A stretch of 64,000 nt of DNA from Flavilitoribacter nigricans DSM 23189 = NBRC 102662 (GCF_002646595.1 NZ_PDUD01000044.1:45598-109597), one strand, 5' to 3'. Shown: positions 18,504 to 27,757, numbered from the stretch's first letter. The notes: a model not told the origin generated them from the sequence alone. A program made the numbers and translations.

Positions 18504-19148
18504 ATGAAAAACCTAATGTATATCGCCCTATTGGGTTTACTGCTTTTCCCCGCCTGCCAGAATAATCAATCAGAGGAAGCGTCTGCGGAAGAGGTACAGG
18601 CTACCCTGGTGGAAGAGACCGAAATTGACGAAGTACCGAATATATCAGATCTGGAACTGGACGAAGCGATTGCGGCTTTTCTGGATGGCGACAATACCGC
18701 CGCATCCGCCTATATCGAGCAGGCTGTTACGGATATCGAGGAGGAAGGAGAGGAGTTGACCGGCAACCACAAAACATTACTGGAAATGGCCGTCGGCAAC
18801 CTCAATACCCTGGCCGATAAGGTAAAGCAGGGCGAAGTGAAAGACGAAGCGGAATTGAATAAGGTATTCGCCAATGCGGAAATGAATGTGGCCCACGCCT
18901 ATCTGACCTTTACGGATGTTTACGCCTTGGAATCTCCCGAAAATGCCCGAGGGGCACTCGAGAAAGCGATTGCCAGAATGGAGAGTGCGTCCGCCAGGTT
19001 AGAAGGTCGGGCCAAAACGGAAGCGGAGGACATGATCCGGGAGGGTAAGGCTTTTCTGAAAAAAGAAGATACCAAAGCCAATGACTGGGGTAATGCGACC
19101 GGCCACCAGATCAATAAAATGACGGGTTGGCTGCAACAGCATTCTTAG
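18504..19148 (+). CDS. Helical lipoprotein of unknown function
   Basis: 214 residues. Lipoprotein signal MKNLMYIALLGLLLFPAC with Cys18, then a Glu-rich linker (about 20-50) and an all-alpha domain to the C-terminus, with helices such as LDEAIAAFLDGDNTAASAYI and ARGALEKAIARMESASARLE, heptad-like spacing and no cysteines after lipidation. It has the look of a periplasmic helical bundle or TPR-like protein. I do not recognise a named family. It stands alone: the upstream gene is divergent and the downstream potassium-channel gene is convergent. Confidence 0.75.
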   Translation: MKNLMYIALLGLLLFPACQNNQSEEASAEEVQATLVEETEIDEVPNISDLELDEAIAAFLDGDNTAASAYIEQAVTDIEEEGEELTGNHKTLLEMAVGNLNTLADKVKQGEVKDEAELNKVFANAEMNVAHAYLTFTDVYALESPENARGALEKAIARMESASARLEGRAKTEAEDMIREGKAFLKKEDTKANDWGNATGHQINKMTGWLQQHS

Positions 19149-19223
19149 AAGTTTGATCGATAGGGCAGTAAGTATTGGGGTCAATAAACCAGAAACGTAT
19201 CGCCCCATAATTTTTAAATCATC

Positions 19224-19252
19224 GCCCGGGTCATCCTGCTGGAGGCCCGGGC
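19224..19252. terminator. Bidirectional terminator candidate between convergent genes
   Basis: Perfect 7-bp GC stem gcccggg (19224-19230) / cccgggc (19246-19252) in the 148-bp convergent gap between the helical lipoprotein and the TrkH gene. An AT-rich tail lies on each side (tcatttatt rightward; tttaaaaatt on the complement). Confidence 0.4.
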
Positions 19253-19296
19253 TCATTTATTGGCCATCATTGGATCGCTAGTGGAGGATGGTCGGT

Positions 19297-20586
19297 TCAA
19301 ATGGCAACATCGTGACTTTTACTCAGGGAAATGTGCCGGTGTTCGACGAACAAGGCGAGTCCGAAAGATAAAATGCCGATCCGGCCGATGAACATGCCCA
19401 GCGCGAGGAGCAACTTACCTATATCGCTCAGCCCGGAAGTGATCCCCAGACTCAGTCCTACCGTGGAAAAGGCAGAGACCGTTTCGAAGAAAAGGGCAAA
19501 GAGGTCGGCTTTTTCCGTCACGGCCAGCAGTAAGAGGCACACGCTCACCGCAATGATATAGGTGCTGAACGTAGCGAGAGCCAGACGAACGCGATAATCG
19601 GGCAGCAGGCATTTTTCGAGTACAACCTTATTTCTCCCGTTAAAACTACTCCTGATCTGAGCCAGCACGATGCTGAAAGTGGTTACTTTGATCCCGCCGC
19701 CGGTACCGGTAGGGCTGGCGCCAATGACCATCAGGATCGTCAGGATCACCAAAATGGCGGGTGAAAAACTACTGACCTGAACGGTATCGAATCCCGCCGT
19801 GGAACTGGCCGAAACGACATGGAAAAAGGCCGTTATGAATCGCTGCCAACTCCAGGCCGGATAGGCTGCATAGTCCAGCAGGTATACCGATATGGTGCCG
19901 ATCCCGATGATCAACAGACTGTATTTCAAAATGATCAGGGAGGTGAAGCTGATGGATCTACGTTTCTTGCGCAGCCGTTGCCACAGATCAGCAAATACAA
20001 TGAACCCAACCGCACCCACATAGCAAAGGACGCTGATGGTGATACTGATCACGGGATCGTCGGCAAAATCCTCCAGACCGTTGCTGAACAGGCTCATACC
20101 CGCTGTACAAAATGCCGATACGCTGTGGAAGACCGCCTGCCACAGCGCATCATCCACGCCCCGGCTGCGAAAGGCAAAATAGAGCATGACGGCCCCGGTA
20201 ATTTCCAGAACGAGCGATAACAGCAGTTTGACCTTCAACAAATCCAGCAGATTATAATGGTGGGGTAGGGCCAGATCAGTTTTGATCAGGGTGGTCTCTT
20301 CGGGATTCCAGTGATGTTGGACCAGCAGCAGGGCGAGCGCGCCGACCGACATATAACCGATACCGCCAATCTGGATCAGCAATAGCAGGATCACCTGGCC
20401 GCCGAAATTGTAGACTTCATGGATATCCGCGGGTACCAGACCGGTGGTGGAAGCGGCTGAAACCGCAAAGAACAGATCGTTTACCCAACTGCCGGCCCGC
20501 AGGTGGAAAACAGGAAAGCTCAGCAGGCCAAATCCGACCAGGACAATGCATACATAACCCAGGATTAATTTGTTAAGTGCCGTCAT
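19297..20586 (-). CDS. TrkH/KtrB-family potassium uptake channel subunit
   Basis: 429 residues, an integral inner-membrane protein with four repeated M1-P-M2 units. The four selectivity-filter loops are visible in order: STTGL (about 48), CTAGM (about 163), STAGF (about 265) and STVGL (about 385), with the conserved Gly in each. GASPTGTGGGIKVTT precedes the M3-type gating helix region. It conducts K+ (or Na+-coupled K+) into the cell and normally works with a cytosolic RCK ring (TrkA/KtrA); no such gene is in the window. Single-gene leftward unit. Confidence 0.92.
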   Translation of the reverse strand: MTALNKLILGYVCIVLVGFGLLSFPVFHLRAGSWVNDLFFAVSAASTTGLVPADIHEVYNFGGQVILLLLIQIGGIGYMSVGALALLLVQHHWNPEETTLIKTDLALPHHYNLLDLLKVKLLLSLVLEITGAVMLYFAFRSRGVDDALWQAVFHSVSAFCTAGMSLFSNGLEDFADDPVISITISVLCYVGAVGFIVFADLWQRLRKKRRSISFTSLIILKYSLLIIGIGTISVYLLDYAAYPAWSWQRFITAFFHVVSASSTAGFDTVQVSSFSPAILVILTILMVIGASPTGTGGGIKVTTFSIVLAQIRSSFNGRNKVVLEKCLLPDYRVRLALATFSTYIIAVSVCLLLLAVTEKADLFALFFETVSAFSTVGLSLGITSGLSDIGKLLLALGMFIGRIGILSFGLALFVEHRHISLSKSHDVAI

Positions 20587-20856
20587 GAAGGCCTCGCTGG
20601 TATTTTGTTAAGCGGAAAGGATCTTTACCCGGAAAGGAGTTGTGGTTATATCATCAATTGCCGGTTTTATGACCCTTACTTGGACAAAGATGCAGATTAT
20701 CGGTCTAAAATATACCTTTTGGGATCGGTCTAACCGACACAGAGCAGTATTCATACTTTTAATGAACGCCGAAATCAAATACCCAAAACCACCGAAAATC
20801 CAACGGACCACCGGAAAATCCAAAAAGAATCCAAAATTCATGAGTTACTTTGGACT
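20587..20856. other. Divergent intergenic region upstream of two-component pair
   Basis: 270 bp between the TrkH start (leftward) and the response-regulator start (rightward). It must contain both promoters; no clear consensus, repeat or structured RNA was recognised. Confidence 0.3.
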
Positions 20857-21534
20857 ATGAAAATTCTAATTATCGAGGATGAACCGGCCTTAGCCCAGGC
20901 TATGACTACCTATCTGGAGCAGGAAGGTAATCTCTGCGAAACGGCGGCTACTTTCGAGGAGGCCTGGTTAAAGTCCGGAGTATATGAGTACGACTGCATC
21001 CTGGTGGATATCGGCTTGCCGGGCGGAACCGGTCTGGACATCATTCGAAAGTTGAAAAAAGAACACAAGCAGGCCGGGATCATCATTGTATCGGCCAAAG
21101 ATTCCATTGACGATAAGATCACCGGCCTGGAGATCGGTTCGGATGATTACCTGCCGAAACCATTTCACCTGGCGGAACTCAATGCCCGTATCAAAGCATT
21201 GTTGCGGCGGCGAAAATTTGGGGGCGAGCCCCAGATCCGCTTTCGGGAAATTGTGGTTGATCCGCAGAAACAGGAAGTACTGGTTAACGAAATGCCTATC
21301 CGGCTGACCCGCTCGGAATACGCTCTGCTGCTGTATTTTCTGGCTAATCCCAATCGCGTACTCACCAAAGAAAGTGTGGCCGAACACCTGAGCGGCGATA
21401 GCGCCGATCTCCTGGACACTATCGATTTCATCTATTCGCACATTAAAAATCTGCGAAAAAAATTAATGGATGCCGGCGCCGGTGACTATATTAAGTCCGT
21501 TTATGGGATGGGTTATAAATGGTCGGTAACATGA
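20857..21534 (+). CDS. OmpR/PhoB-family response regulator
   Basis: 225 residues. Receiver domain 1-115 with acidic pair E7-D8, phosphoacceptor Asp51 in LVDIGLPGG and Lys101 in YLPKPFHL; winged-helix DNA-binding domain about 125-225 with RLTRSEYALLLYFLANPNRVL and ending in the VYGMGYKW signature of the wing. It is translated with the following kinase gene (ATGA overlap). OmpR-type regulators bind 10-11-bp direct repeats; such an array lies 5 kb downstream at 26055-26151, which makes the PAP2/receptor genes its plausible targets (inference). Confidence 0.95.
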   Translation: MKILIIEDEPALAQAMTTYLEQEGNLCETAATFEEAWLKSGVYEYDCILVDIGLPGGTGLDIIRKLKKEHKQAGIIIVSAKDSIDDKITGLEIGSDDYLPKPFHLAELNARIKALLRRRKFGGEPQIRFREIVVDPQKQEVLVNEMPIRLTRSEYALLLYFLANPNRVLTKESVAEHLSGDSADLLDTIDFIYSHIKNLRKKLMDAGAGDYIKSVYGMGYKWSVT

Positions 21535-22793
21535 AATTGCTGCAGCGAACAGGCTACTACTACCTTATTTTTTCCCTAATGGTATTTCTATTGGGAGCGC
21601 TGGTGATGTTCCTGGCACTGCGCCTGGTACTGGATTACGAAACGGACGAGGGCCTTCGGCACACGAGCAAGGTGGTGAAGCAATATTTGATGGATCTGGA
21701 TACCCTGCCCGACAGGCTGAAGATCATGGATGAGGTCGTAGAATTGCAATTGGCACCTACCGCAACCGAGGTCGAGGTATTTTCCGATACCTCATTTTTT
21801 GATCCCGAAGAGCAGGAGTACGAACCATACCGGAAGTTTACTTTTCTCGATTCTATCAGAGGCCAAAATTACCTGGTTTCCATCAATCATAGCCGGGTGG
21901 AAAGTCAGGATCTGATCACAACTATTTTATTGGTAAATCTGGGCATTTTGAGCCTTTTGCTGGTATCGCTCAACCAGGTAAACCGATTTTTGTCGCGTCA
22001 ACTCTGGCGGCCTTTCTACCAGACCATCCAACAAATACAGGGGTTTTCGATCCAGGACAATGAAAAGCTGGAATTATCTCATACCCAAACCGAAGAATTC
22101 GATCAGCTGAATCGGAGCCTGGAAAGAATGACGGAGAAATTGCAGCGGGATTACCGGTCCCTGCGACGGTTTACCGAAAATGCCAGCCACGAAATGCAGA
22201 CACCACTGGCGATCATGCGCAACCAGGTGGACCTGCTTTTGCAAAATGCCGACCGGCCGGCAGCGGATTTTGCCAGCATAAGCCACCTGAGTGAAGCTAT
22301 ATCCAGACTCCGTCGGCTCAACAGTGCCTTACTGCTGCTGACTAAGATCGAAAATGAGCAGTACCAAAATACCGAGCGGGTTCAACTACTTCCGCTGCTG
22401 GAACAAAAACTTGCTGCGCTCCAACCGCTGTTGGAAGAAAGAAATATTAACCTGCAGACCGAACTGTCGGAACTCACCCTGGACATTCACCCGGTGCTGG
22501 CGGATGTGCTCCTCAATAATTTACTCGAGAATGCCATCAAACACAACCTTCCGAATGGACAGATCGGTATTTTTCTTGGTAATGGTAAATTACGGATCAC
22601 TAATACCGGAGCACCGCTGAGTACCCCTCCCGCAGAATTATTTGAACGCTTTGCCAAGGAGAGTACCAAACAACAATCCCTCGGCTTGGGGCTGGCCATT
22701 GTCCGGGAGATCTGTACGCTATACGGATGGTCGGTGCATTACGATATTCAGCAGGGAGAGCACCAGATGGAAGTATCGTTTCACGCTCAGTGA
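21531..22793 (+). CDS. Sensor histidine kinase (HisKA/HATPase_c) partner of the OmpR regulator
   Basis: 420 residues from the ATG at 21531 that overlaps the regulator stop (alternative ATG at 21519). TM1 about 10-34, periplasmic segment about 36-126, TM2 about 127-147, linker, dimerisation/H-box with His220 in NASHEMQTPLA, N-box LLNNLLENAIKHN, and a G-box LGLGLAIVREIC. The G1/D-box is short (FLGNGKLRITNTG), lacking a clear DxGxG, which is common in small Bacteroidota kinases of this type. The ligand of the roughly 90-residue sensor is unknown. Confidence 0.92.
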   Translation: MKLLQRTGYYYLIFSLMVFLLGALVMFLALRLVLDYETDEGLRHTSKVVKQYLMDLDTLPDRLKIMDEVVELQLAPTATEVEVFSDTSFFDPEEQEYEPYRKFTFLDSIRGQNYLVSINHSRVESQDLITTILLVNLGILSLLLVSLNQVNRFLSRQLWRPFYQTIQQIQGFSIQDNEKLELSHTQTEEFDQLNRSLERMTEKLQRDYRSLRRFTENASHEMQTPLAIMRNQVDLLLQNADRPAADFASISHLSEAISRLRRLNSALLLLTKIENEQYQNTERVQLLPLLEQKLAALQPLLEERNINLQTELSELTLDIHPVLADVLLNNLLENAIKHNLPNGQIGIFLGNGKLRITNTGAPLSTPPAELFERFAKESTKQQSLGLGLAIVREICTLYGWSVHYDIQQGEHQMEVSFHAQ

Positions 22794-22838
22794 TCCACTT
22801 CCATACCGGGCCGTCCGATTTCACTCTGTCGTAAAATC

Positions 22839-23525
22839 TTAGTGCTGAGCTAGAACCAGCTTACCTTTCAGATACCACCTTATGATCCCGTACAGGCACA
22901 ACAGTCCTACCATAAAACCCGCTGTGACATCGGTCAGCCAGTGGGCGCCGAGATAGACCCGGGAGAATGGGACCGAGAAAATGAGCGCCAGGCAAAAGAT
23001 GCCCACCGTCCAGCGCAGCCTCCGGGGAAGCTTCTCCAAATGATGCATCAGATAAGCCAGAAAGCCGAAAAAGGCGACATACAATACGGTATGGCCACTT
23101 GGAAAGCTTTGAAATTTGGCACTCTCAATGATATTGACGAGATCATCGGTTGGCCGGGGACGGTTAACCAGAATCTTGAGTAAATGGGCTACACCGGCCG
23201 AAAAGATCGAAAGGACAATGAAAAGCGCTTCTCTTTTGTACCCGTTCACCACAAAGATCAGCGCGGTACCCAAAACAACCGCCAGCGCCACGGGAGGATG
23301 GCCGAACCAGCTGATAGCCTTCATGATCGCATCCAGCCAGGGATACTGGTGCTCCTGCATCTCCTCGGAAAATTCCACATCGATATTGGAATTGGGCAGT
23401 AGGTGCACAAAGGTCGTGAGCAGCAAAAAAGCGGTGGCCAAAATAACTACAAAATAAAAACCCAGCCGGGGATGATGCCGCAGCCGCCGGAATTCATCGA
23501 TCAGATACTGTTTTATGTTCACCAT
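22839..23525 (-). CDS. PAP2-family membrane phosphatase
   Basis: 228 residues with about six membrane helices. The three-part acid phosphatase signature is complete: KILVNRPRP (motif 1, about 119-127), PSGHT (motif 2, about 143-147) and SRVYLGAHWLTDV (motif 3, about 190-202) with the catalytic His pair. The family dephosphorylates undecaprenyl-pyrophosphate, phosphatidylglycerophosphate or lipid A phosphates on the periplasmic side. The start overlaps the stop of the upstream TonB-receptor gene by 7 bp, so the two are cotranscribed. Association with a two-component pair suggests an envelope-lipid modification role (inference). Confidence 0.92.
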   Translation of the reverse strand: MVNIKQYLIDEFRRLRHHPRLGFYFVVILATAFLLLTTFVHLLPNSNIDVEFSEEMQEHQYPWLDAIMKAISWFGHPPVALAVVLGTALIFVVNGYKREALFIVLSIFSAGVAHLLKILVNRPRPTDDLVNIIESAKFQSFPSGHTVLYVAFFGFLAYLMHHLEKLPRRLRWTVGIFCLALIFSVPFSRVYLGAHWLTDVTAGFMVGLLCLYGIIRWYLKGKLVLAQH

Positions 23526-25936
23526 TTGTATTTTAATCCCAAACGCACGACCTGGGTCTCAAAATAATTTTCGTAAAGGGCGCTGAAATCTATGCCGTTG
23601 ATCTCCTGGCGGATCCCGAACCCATTAAATATATCGCTAAAAGCCAGGGTGAGTTCGCCCTTTTTACCCCAAATATTTCGCTGTACGCCAAGATCGACAG
23701 ACGAGCGGGCCAGTTGCCGGCCCTGAGGAATGTTCTTCGGTGCCATGTAAATCCCGGTCAGCTGGATCTGCGTATGGCCGCCGAGGTCAAATTGATTGTT
23801 GATCTTGAGGTCCCAGGTCTGATCGGAGGTCTTCTGGATATCGAAGGGACGCTCCGTAGGGAACAGCAGCGTGCCCCGATAGGCATCCACTACGTTGTTA
23901 TAGAGGTTCATGCCGGTGGACAGCTTCCAGAAATTCTCAATGCGCTGGGATAACAGGACTTCGATCCCGGTATTCGTACCGCTGCCTACATTCTGATAGA
24001 TCTTGTTGACAATGGCGTAGTTCGGATCGGAGCTGTCGATGCTGTAAACGCGGGTAAACGGATTTTCAATGATCCGGTGGTAAGTAGCCAGATAAACGGA
24101 ACCGCTGTTCCAGATCCGCTTGTAGGCAACTTCAAAGGTTTGGGTGAACTGGGGCCGCAGATAGGGATTACCGACTTTCAGCAACTCCGGATCATCGTAT
24201 TTGGGAAAGATCCGCAGCTCGGGTTCTCCCGGCCGGTCCACCCGCCGGTTGTAGAACAGCGATAAATTGTTCTGCTCACTGATCTTGAAGGTGAGCCGGA
24301 TATTGGGGTACAGCTCGAAATAATCGTAGGCGTCATTCTCCGGATAGAAGGTGTTCTCGGGAGAGATGTCGTAAAACACGTTGGTCTGCTCGGCCCGCAG
24401 GCCGCCTTCGATGTCGAAGGTTCTTTTTTCCAGGATGTAGTTGGCGTAGGCCGCCACGATATTCTCGCCCCAGTCCGACCAGTCGCCCAGGCCCTCGTAA
24501 ATGATCGACTGCTGGCCCCGCAGGATATCGTAGGTGACGGGGATCGTCCGGATCTGTACTTTGGCCCCGGCCTCCAGGCGTCCCCATTTCAGCGGTTTGA
24601 TATAGTCGCCGGTAAATGAGGTCGTATGCTCCGTAGCGATAATGTGCGTCATATCGTTGGCCTGGCGGATTTCGGAACTGTCGTTCAGAAAGTAGGATTC
24701 GTCTTCCCAGCCCCGTACGTACTGGGCGGCAAGGTTCAGCCGGTGCCCCGGTTCCCGGAAATCGTGCTCGTAATCCAGGCGGAAATTCAGATAGCCGGTG
24801 ACTTCGGCTTCGCGCCAGTGCCAGTAACGGTACCGCTGCCCGGTATTCAGATTGATGTAGGGGACCTGGGCCGTATCCACGTGGTTCTCATAATCGTAGA
24901 TGCTGGAAAAGCGCAGGGCATTCCGATCGTCAAGCTGATAGTCGATACCACCTTTGAGGACATAATGGGTCTGCGTGCGGTTTTCCGGGACCTGGGAAAC
25001 GGTATTGGCGCCGTCCGCGTAGTGCCGGGTGGTAAATTCGTTGTTCGGCAGCTTTTTTTGCCGGATGACCTCGGCCTGTAAATAGGTGTTGACCTTTGGA
25101 GTGCGGTAGTTCAGGCTGATGCTCGGAATATATTTGGGATTAACGGCGTATCGCCCCAGCTGCGTGGGCAGGCTTGCTTTCCGGGTGGTAAGTTCTCCCA
25201 GTCCGTAGGTGAAACCCACCGAGCCGTTGAAGCCATTCTGCCGTTCTTTTTTGTAAATGATATTGATAATCCCGGCCATGCCGGCCGCATCGTATTTGGC
25301 CGAAGGATTGTTGATGATCTCTATCCGGTCGATATTGGCCGCGGGAATATTATTCAGGCCCCGCTGATTGCCGAAGCCGGTCATGCCGGACTGGCGACCG
25401 TCGATGAGGACCGCTACCTTGTCACTGCCCCGTAAGAGTACATTGCCATCCTGATCGATCGTCACGCCCGGCAGGGCCTTCATCGCTTCCGCCACCGAAC
25501 CGCCCGATTGGGCGATCTGATCGGCCATACTAAATGATTTTTTGCTCAGGCCTTCATTTATGATAGCTTTCTGGGCCGTGACGGTGACTTCCTCCAATTG
25601 CTCGGATTCCGGTTCCAGGTAAAGTTTGCCCAGGTCGTAAATGTTGTTCTTTTGTCCGATCAGGACATCCGTGTTCAGGGTCGTAAACCCGAGATAGGAA
25701 CATTGAACGACAAAATTTCCCCGCTCTCTCAACTGGAGTACGAAGCGACCACTTTCATCCGAAATGGTTCCGCTTAAAATAGCGGCTGAGGTATCTGCTT
25801 TTAACACGACGGTCGCGTAGGCAATTCCCTCCTCGTTGCTGCGGTCCAGGATCCTTCCGGATATAGTGATATCGTCTTGTCCCAACAGGGGCGTGCCGCA
25901 AATGACCAGTATACAAAGGCGGAGCAGTGCTCTCAT
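23519..25936 (-). CDS. TonB-dependent receptor, outer-membrane beta-barrel family 3 type
   Basis: 805 residues. Signal peptide about 1-20 (TPLLGQ), carboxypeptidase-regulatory-like domain about 22-110, plug about 125-230 with GSVAEAMKALPGV, VAVLIDGRQSG and NNPSAKYDAAGMAGIINI, then a barrel ending GLKYKW. The plug fits the receptor class often annotated outer membrane beta-barrel protein (OMP_b-brl_3) rather than SusC; no SusD is adjacent. Ligand unknown. It is the first gene of a leftward pair with the PAP2 phosphatase and diverges from a second PAP2 gene across a region of phased repeats, so the three genes may form one regulon. Confidence 0.92.
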   Translation of the reverse strand: MRALLRLCILVICGTPLLGQDDITISGRILDRSNEEGIAYATVVLKADTSAAILSGTISDESGRFVLQLRERGNFVVQCSYLGFTTLNTDVLIGQKNNIYDLGKLYLEPESEQLEEVTVTAQKAIINEGLSKKSFSMADQIAQSGGSVAEAMKALPGVTIDQDGNVLLRGSDKVAVLIDGRQSGMTGFGNQRGLNNIPAANIDRIEIINNPSAKYDAAGMAGIINIIYKKERQNGFNGSVGFTYGLGELTTRKASLPTQLGRYAVNPKYIPSISLNYRTPKVNTYLQAEVIRQKKLPNNEFTTRHYADGANTVSQVPENRTQTHYVLKGGIDYQLDDRNALRFSSIYDYENHVDTAQVPYINLNTGQRYRYWHWREAEVTGYLNFRLDYEHDFREPGHRLNLAAQYVRGWEDESYFLNDSSEIRQANDMTHIIATEHTTSFTGDYIKPLKWGRLEAGAKVQIRTIPVTYDILRGQQSIIYEGLGDWSDWGENIVAAYANYILEKRTFDIEGGLRAEQTNVFYDISPENTFYPENDAYDYFELYPNIRLTFKISEQNNLSLFYNRRVDRPGEPELRIFPKYDDPELLKVGNPYLRPQFTQTFEVAYKRIWNSGSVYLATYHRIIENPFTRVYSIDSSDPNYAIVNKIYQNVGSGTNTGIEVLLSQRIENFWKLSTGMNLYNNVVDAYRGTLLFPTERPFDIQKTSDQTWDLKINNQFDLGGHTQIQLTGIYMAPKNIPQGRQLARSSVDLGVQRNIWGKKGELTLAFSDIFNGFGIRQEINGIDFSALYENYFETQVVRLGLKYKW

Positions 25937-26054
25937 GAAATTATCTTTTAATGGTTGTTTATTCCCGTATGTGCCTCATAGTGCTTACACCGGAACGCAG
26001 TACAATACTGCCCGGTCGGGCGCTGCCGTACCGGATAAACCACAAAATAGGGAA

Positions 26055-26151
26055 CAATTTTGGAGAAATTTTGGAGGCGACCGGAGATTGTCCCCTGAAG
26101 AGCAGAAATGATCGCCCGTCTCCAAATTGTCTCCAAATTGTCTCCAAATTC
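26055..26151. promoter_or_regulatory. Two-stranded array of 11-bp-phased TCTCC boxes (putative operator)
   Basis: Rightward half: three exact or near-exact tandem units tctccaaattg at 26119-26129, 26130-26140 and 26141-26151 (last base c). Leftward half: ggaga/ggagg/ggaga at 26062, 26073 and 26083, i.e. TCTCC boxes on the minus strand spaced 11 and 10 bp. The arrays sit 54-86 bp upstream of the PAP2 start at 26205 and about 120-155 bp upstream of the receptor start at 25936. One-helical-turn spacing is the layout expected for OmpR-family dimers. Confidence 0.55.
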
Positions 26152-26204
26152 TGTACTGATCTTTGACCCGAAGACAGATCAGAACCTTAAATGACTAATT
26201 TCTT

Positions 26205-26999
26205 ATGAATACTATTCGGAAGTGCAGTTTTATGCTCCTCGCCCTGCTATTTTGCTATCTCAGCTCCTGGGGACAATCGTCGGGGCCCTATTATTTATCT
26301 TTCAAAAAAGAGATAGTGTACGGTGGTGCCGGAGCGGCCACTACCTTGCTGGGCAATTATCTTCGATCGAAAACTCCGGATCTGATGCGGTCCGATCTGG
26401 AGTTGGAAGGGATCAATTTCATCGACCGGGTCGCCACTAATTTTAGTTCCGAGAAAGCAGACCGCCTGAGTGATAAAACACTGCTGGCTTCGGCGGGGTT
26501 ACCGCTGTTGCTGCTGGCCGGGCGGGATACGCGGAATGATTTCGGGAAGATCGCGATCCTGTTTACCGAAACGATGTTGCTCAATCAGGGCCTCACGGAT
26601 ATTATTAAATCGACTTCACTGCGGCCCCGGCCCTACGTATTTGATGAAAATTTACCGCCTTCAACTATCCTGCGCAGTAACGACCGGGCTTCTTTTCTAT
26701 CCGGGCACACCTCGGGTTCGGCCGCCGCGTCTTTCTTTTTTGCCCGTGTATTTTCGGACTATTATCCGGATAGCAAACTGCGTCCGTACGTTTGGGGACT
26801 GGCCATCGGCATGCCGGCCATCACCGGCTACCTGCGGGTAAGAGGGGGCCAACATTATCCGACTGATGTAGTGGCAGGTTATCTCCTGGGCGCCAGTATC
26901 GGCTATTTTATCCCCGTTCTCCACCGAAAACCCAGCCAAAAAAGCAAGCTGAGCTGGTCACCGACCGGAAATGGATTGTATCTGAATTATCGTTTTTAA
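26205..26999 (+). CDS. PAP2-family phosphatase with signal peptide
   Basis: 264 residues. Signal peptide ends near SSWGQ (residue 24). The PAP2 signature is present: KSTSLRPRPY (motif 1), SFLSGHTSG (motif 2, about 166-174) and GYLRVRGGQHYPTDVVAG (motif 3). Unlike the PAP2 protein at 22839-23525 it has a cleavable-looking export signal and fewer hydrophobic helices, resembling periplasmic or outer-membrane-associated family members. Likely dephosphorylates a lipid or nucleotide-type substrate. It is divergent from the receptor/PAP2 operon and has the operator-like array in front of it. Confidence 0.88.
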   Translation: MNTIRKCSFMLLALLFCYLSSWGQSSGPYYLSFKKEIVYGGAGAATTLLGNYLRSKTPDLMRSDLELEGINFIDRVATNFSSEKADRLSDKTLLASAGLPLLLLAGRDTRNDFGKIAILFTETMLLNQGLTDIIKSTSLRPRPYVFDENLPPSTILRSNDRASFLSGHTSGSAAASFFFARVFSDYYPDSKLRPYVWGLAIGMPAITGYLRVRGGQHYPTDVVAGYLLGASIGYFIPVLHRKPSQKSKLSWSPTGNGLYLNYRF

Positions 27000-27044
27000 A
27001 TCCGCCTGTACCAATGGGAGGTCGGACGTTGGGAGAGCAGGGGA

Positions 27045-27225
27045 GAGGTGTTCAGTTGTCAAATTGCAGGATGTATAAAATTGCAAATTCAATGGCAATA
27101 GCAATTTCAATTACTTAAAATCAGACGAAAAGGTTAATAATTAACTCGGCAGTCGCCGGTTAAGGATATTGTAGTTGCCATTGCAATTGCCATTGCCATT
27201 GAAAAGATCATCATTGCTTGAACTC
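27045..27225. repeat. Decayed copy of MITE-like inverted-repeat element
   Basis: Shares with the intact-looking element at 44675-44869 the left end (gtgttcagtt-tcaaat), the 20-bp core aatggcaatagcaatttcaa (27091-27110), then a similar ttact/aaaatcag/cgaaaaggt stretch, and a right arm of ttgccattgcaattgcc type that can pair with the left arm. The right terminal repeat is degenerate (cttgaactcaa). Lies in the convergent gap between PAP2 and the pseudo-receiver. Confidence 0.55.
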
Positions 27226-27265
27226 AATAGCTCGAGTGCAGAAGGGATCGCTGCCGCTTCATTGC

Positions 27266-27703
27266 TCAGGAATCACTGGAGGTGAGCGACTGGTAGCGGT
27301 TACTATCCAGATCAATATCCACCCAGGTGAGGATCATGAACCGAACGGTTTTTTGAAATTTTTCTAAATTTTGCGAACGCAACAGATAGCCGTTTGCGCC
27401 CAGGTCTTTACAGACAATCGCATCTCTCAGGTAAGCAGTTGGAGAAAAGATGATGATGGGGATTGGGATCAGTTCTTTTGTACTTCGCAATTTGCGGATG
27501 ACCTCCCGGCTATAACAAACCGGGCTACGCAGCGCAATGATGAACAGGGCGATGTCCCGGATATCGGTCTGTTCAATATACCGGAACAGGGCATTCTCAT
27601 GCAGGATATGGATCAGTTCAATTTCTTCCAGAAATGGTTCGCAGGCAACCCGCATTAACACAAAACCCGCTCTATTTTTCTCAAAGACAACGACTTTGGC
27701 CAT
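27266..27703 (-). CDS. Degenerate single-domain receiver (pseudo-response regulator)
   Basis: 145 residues aligning almost without gaps to the intact receiver at 49454-49855 (e.g. ACEPFLEEIELIH vs ACESLVEEIEFIH; LGANGY in both). Three signature residues are lost: the acidic pair is E8-K9 instead of E-D, the phosphoacceptor Asp is Ala57 (FIIALR vs FIVDLR), and the conserved Lys is Arg110 (YLLRSQN vs YVVKPAN). It therefore cannot be phosphorylated in the usual way and may act as a constitutive or purely protein-binding module. It lies downstream of the propeller kinase gene on the same strand with a 121-bp gap containing a possible terminator. Confidence 0.82.
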   Translation of the reverse strand: MAKVVVFEKNRAGFVLMRVACEPFLEEIELIHILHENALFRYIEQTDIRDIALFIIALRSPVCYSREVIRKLRSTKELIPIPIIIFSPTAYLRDAIVCKDLGANGYLLRSQNLEKFQKTVRFMILTWVDIDLDSNRYQSLTSSDS

Positions 27704-27757
27704 TTTTTACCGGATTTGAATCGGTTAAACAGTTGGGATTGAAATCCAAAATATGGA

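Noticed and set aside
25836..26111. 91-codon plus-strand frame at the receptor promoter
   Set aside because: Overlaps the receptor start and the phased repeats; no coding character.
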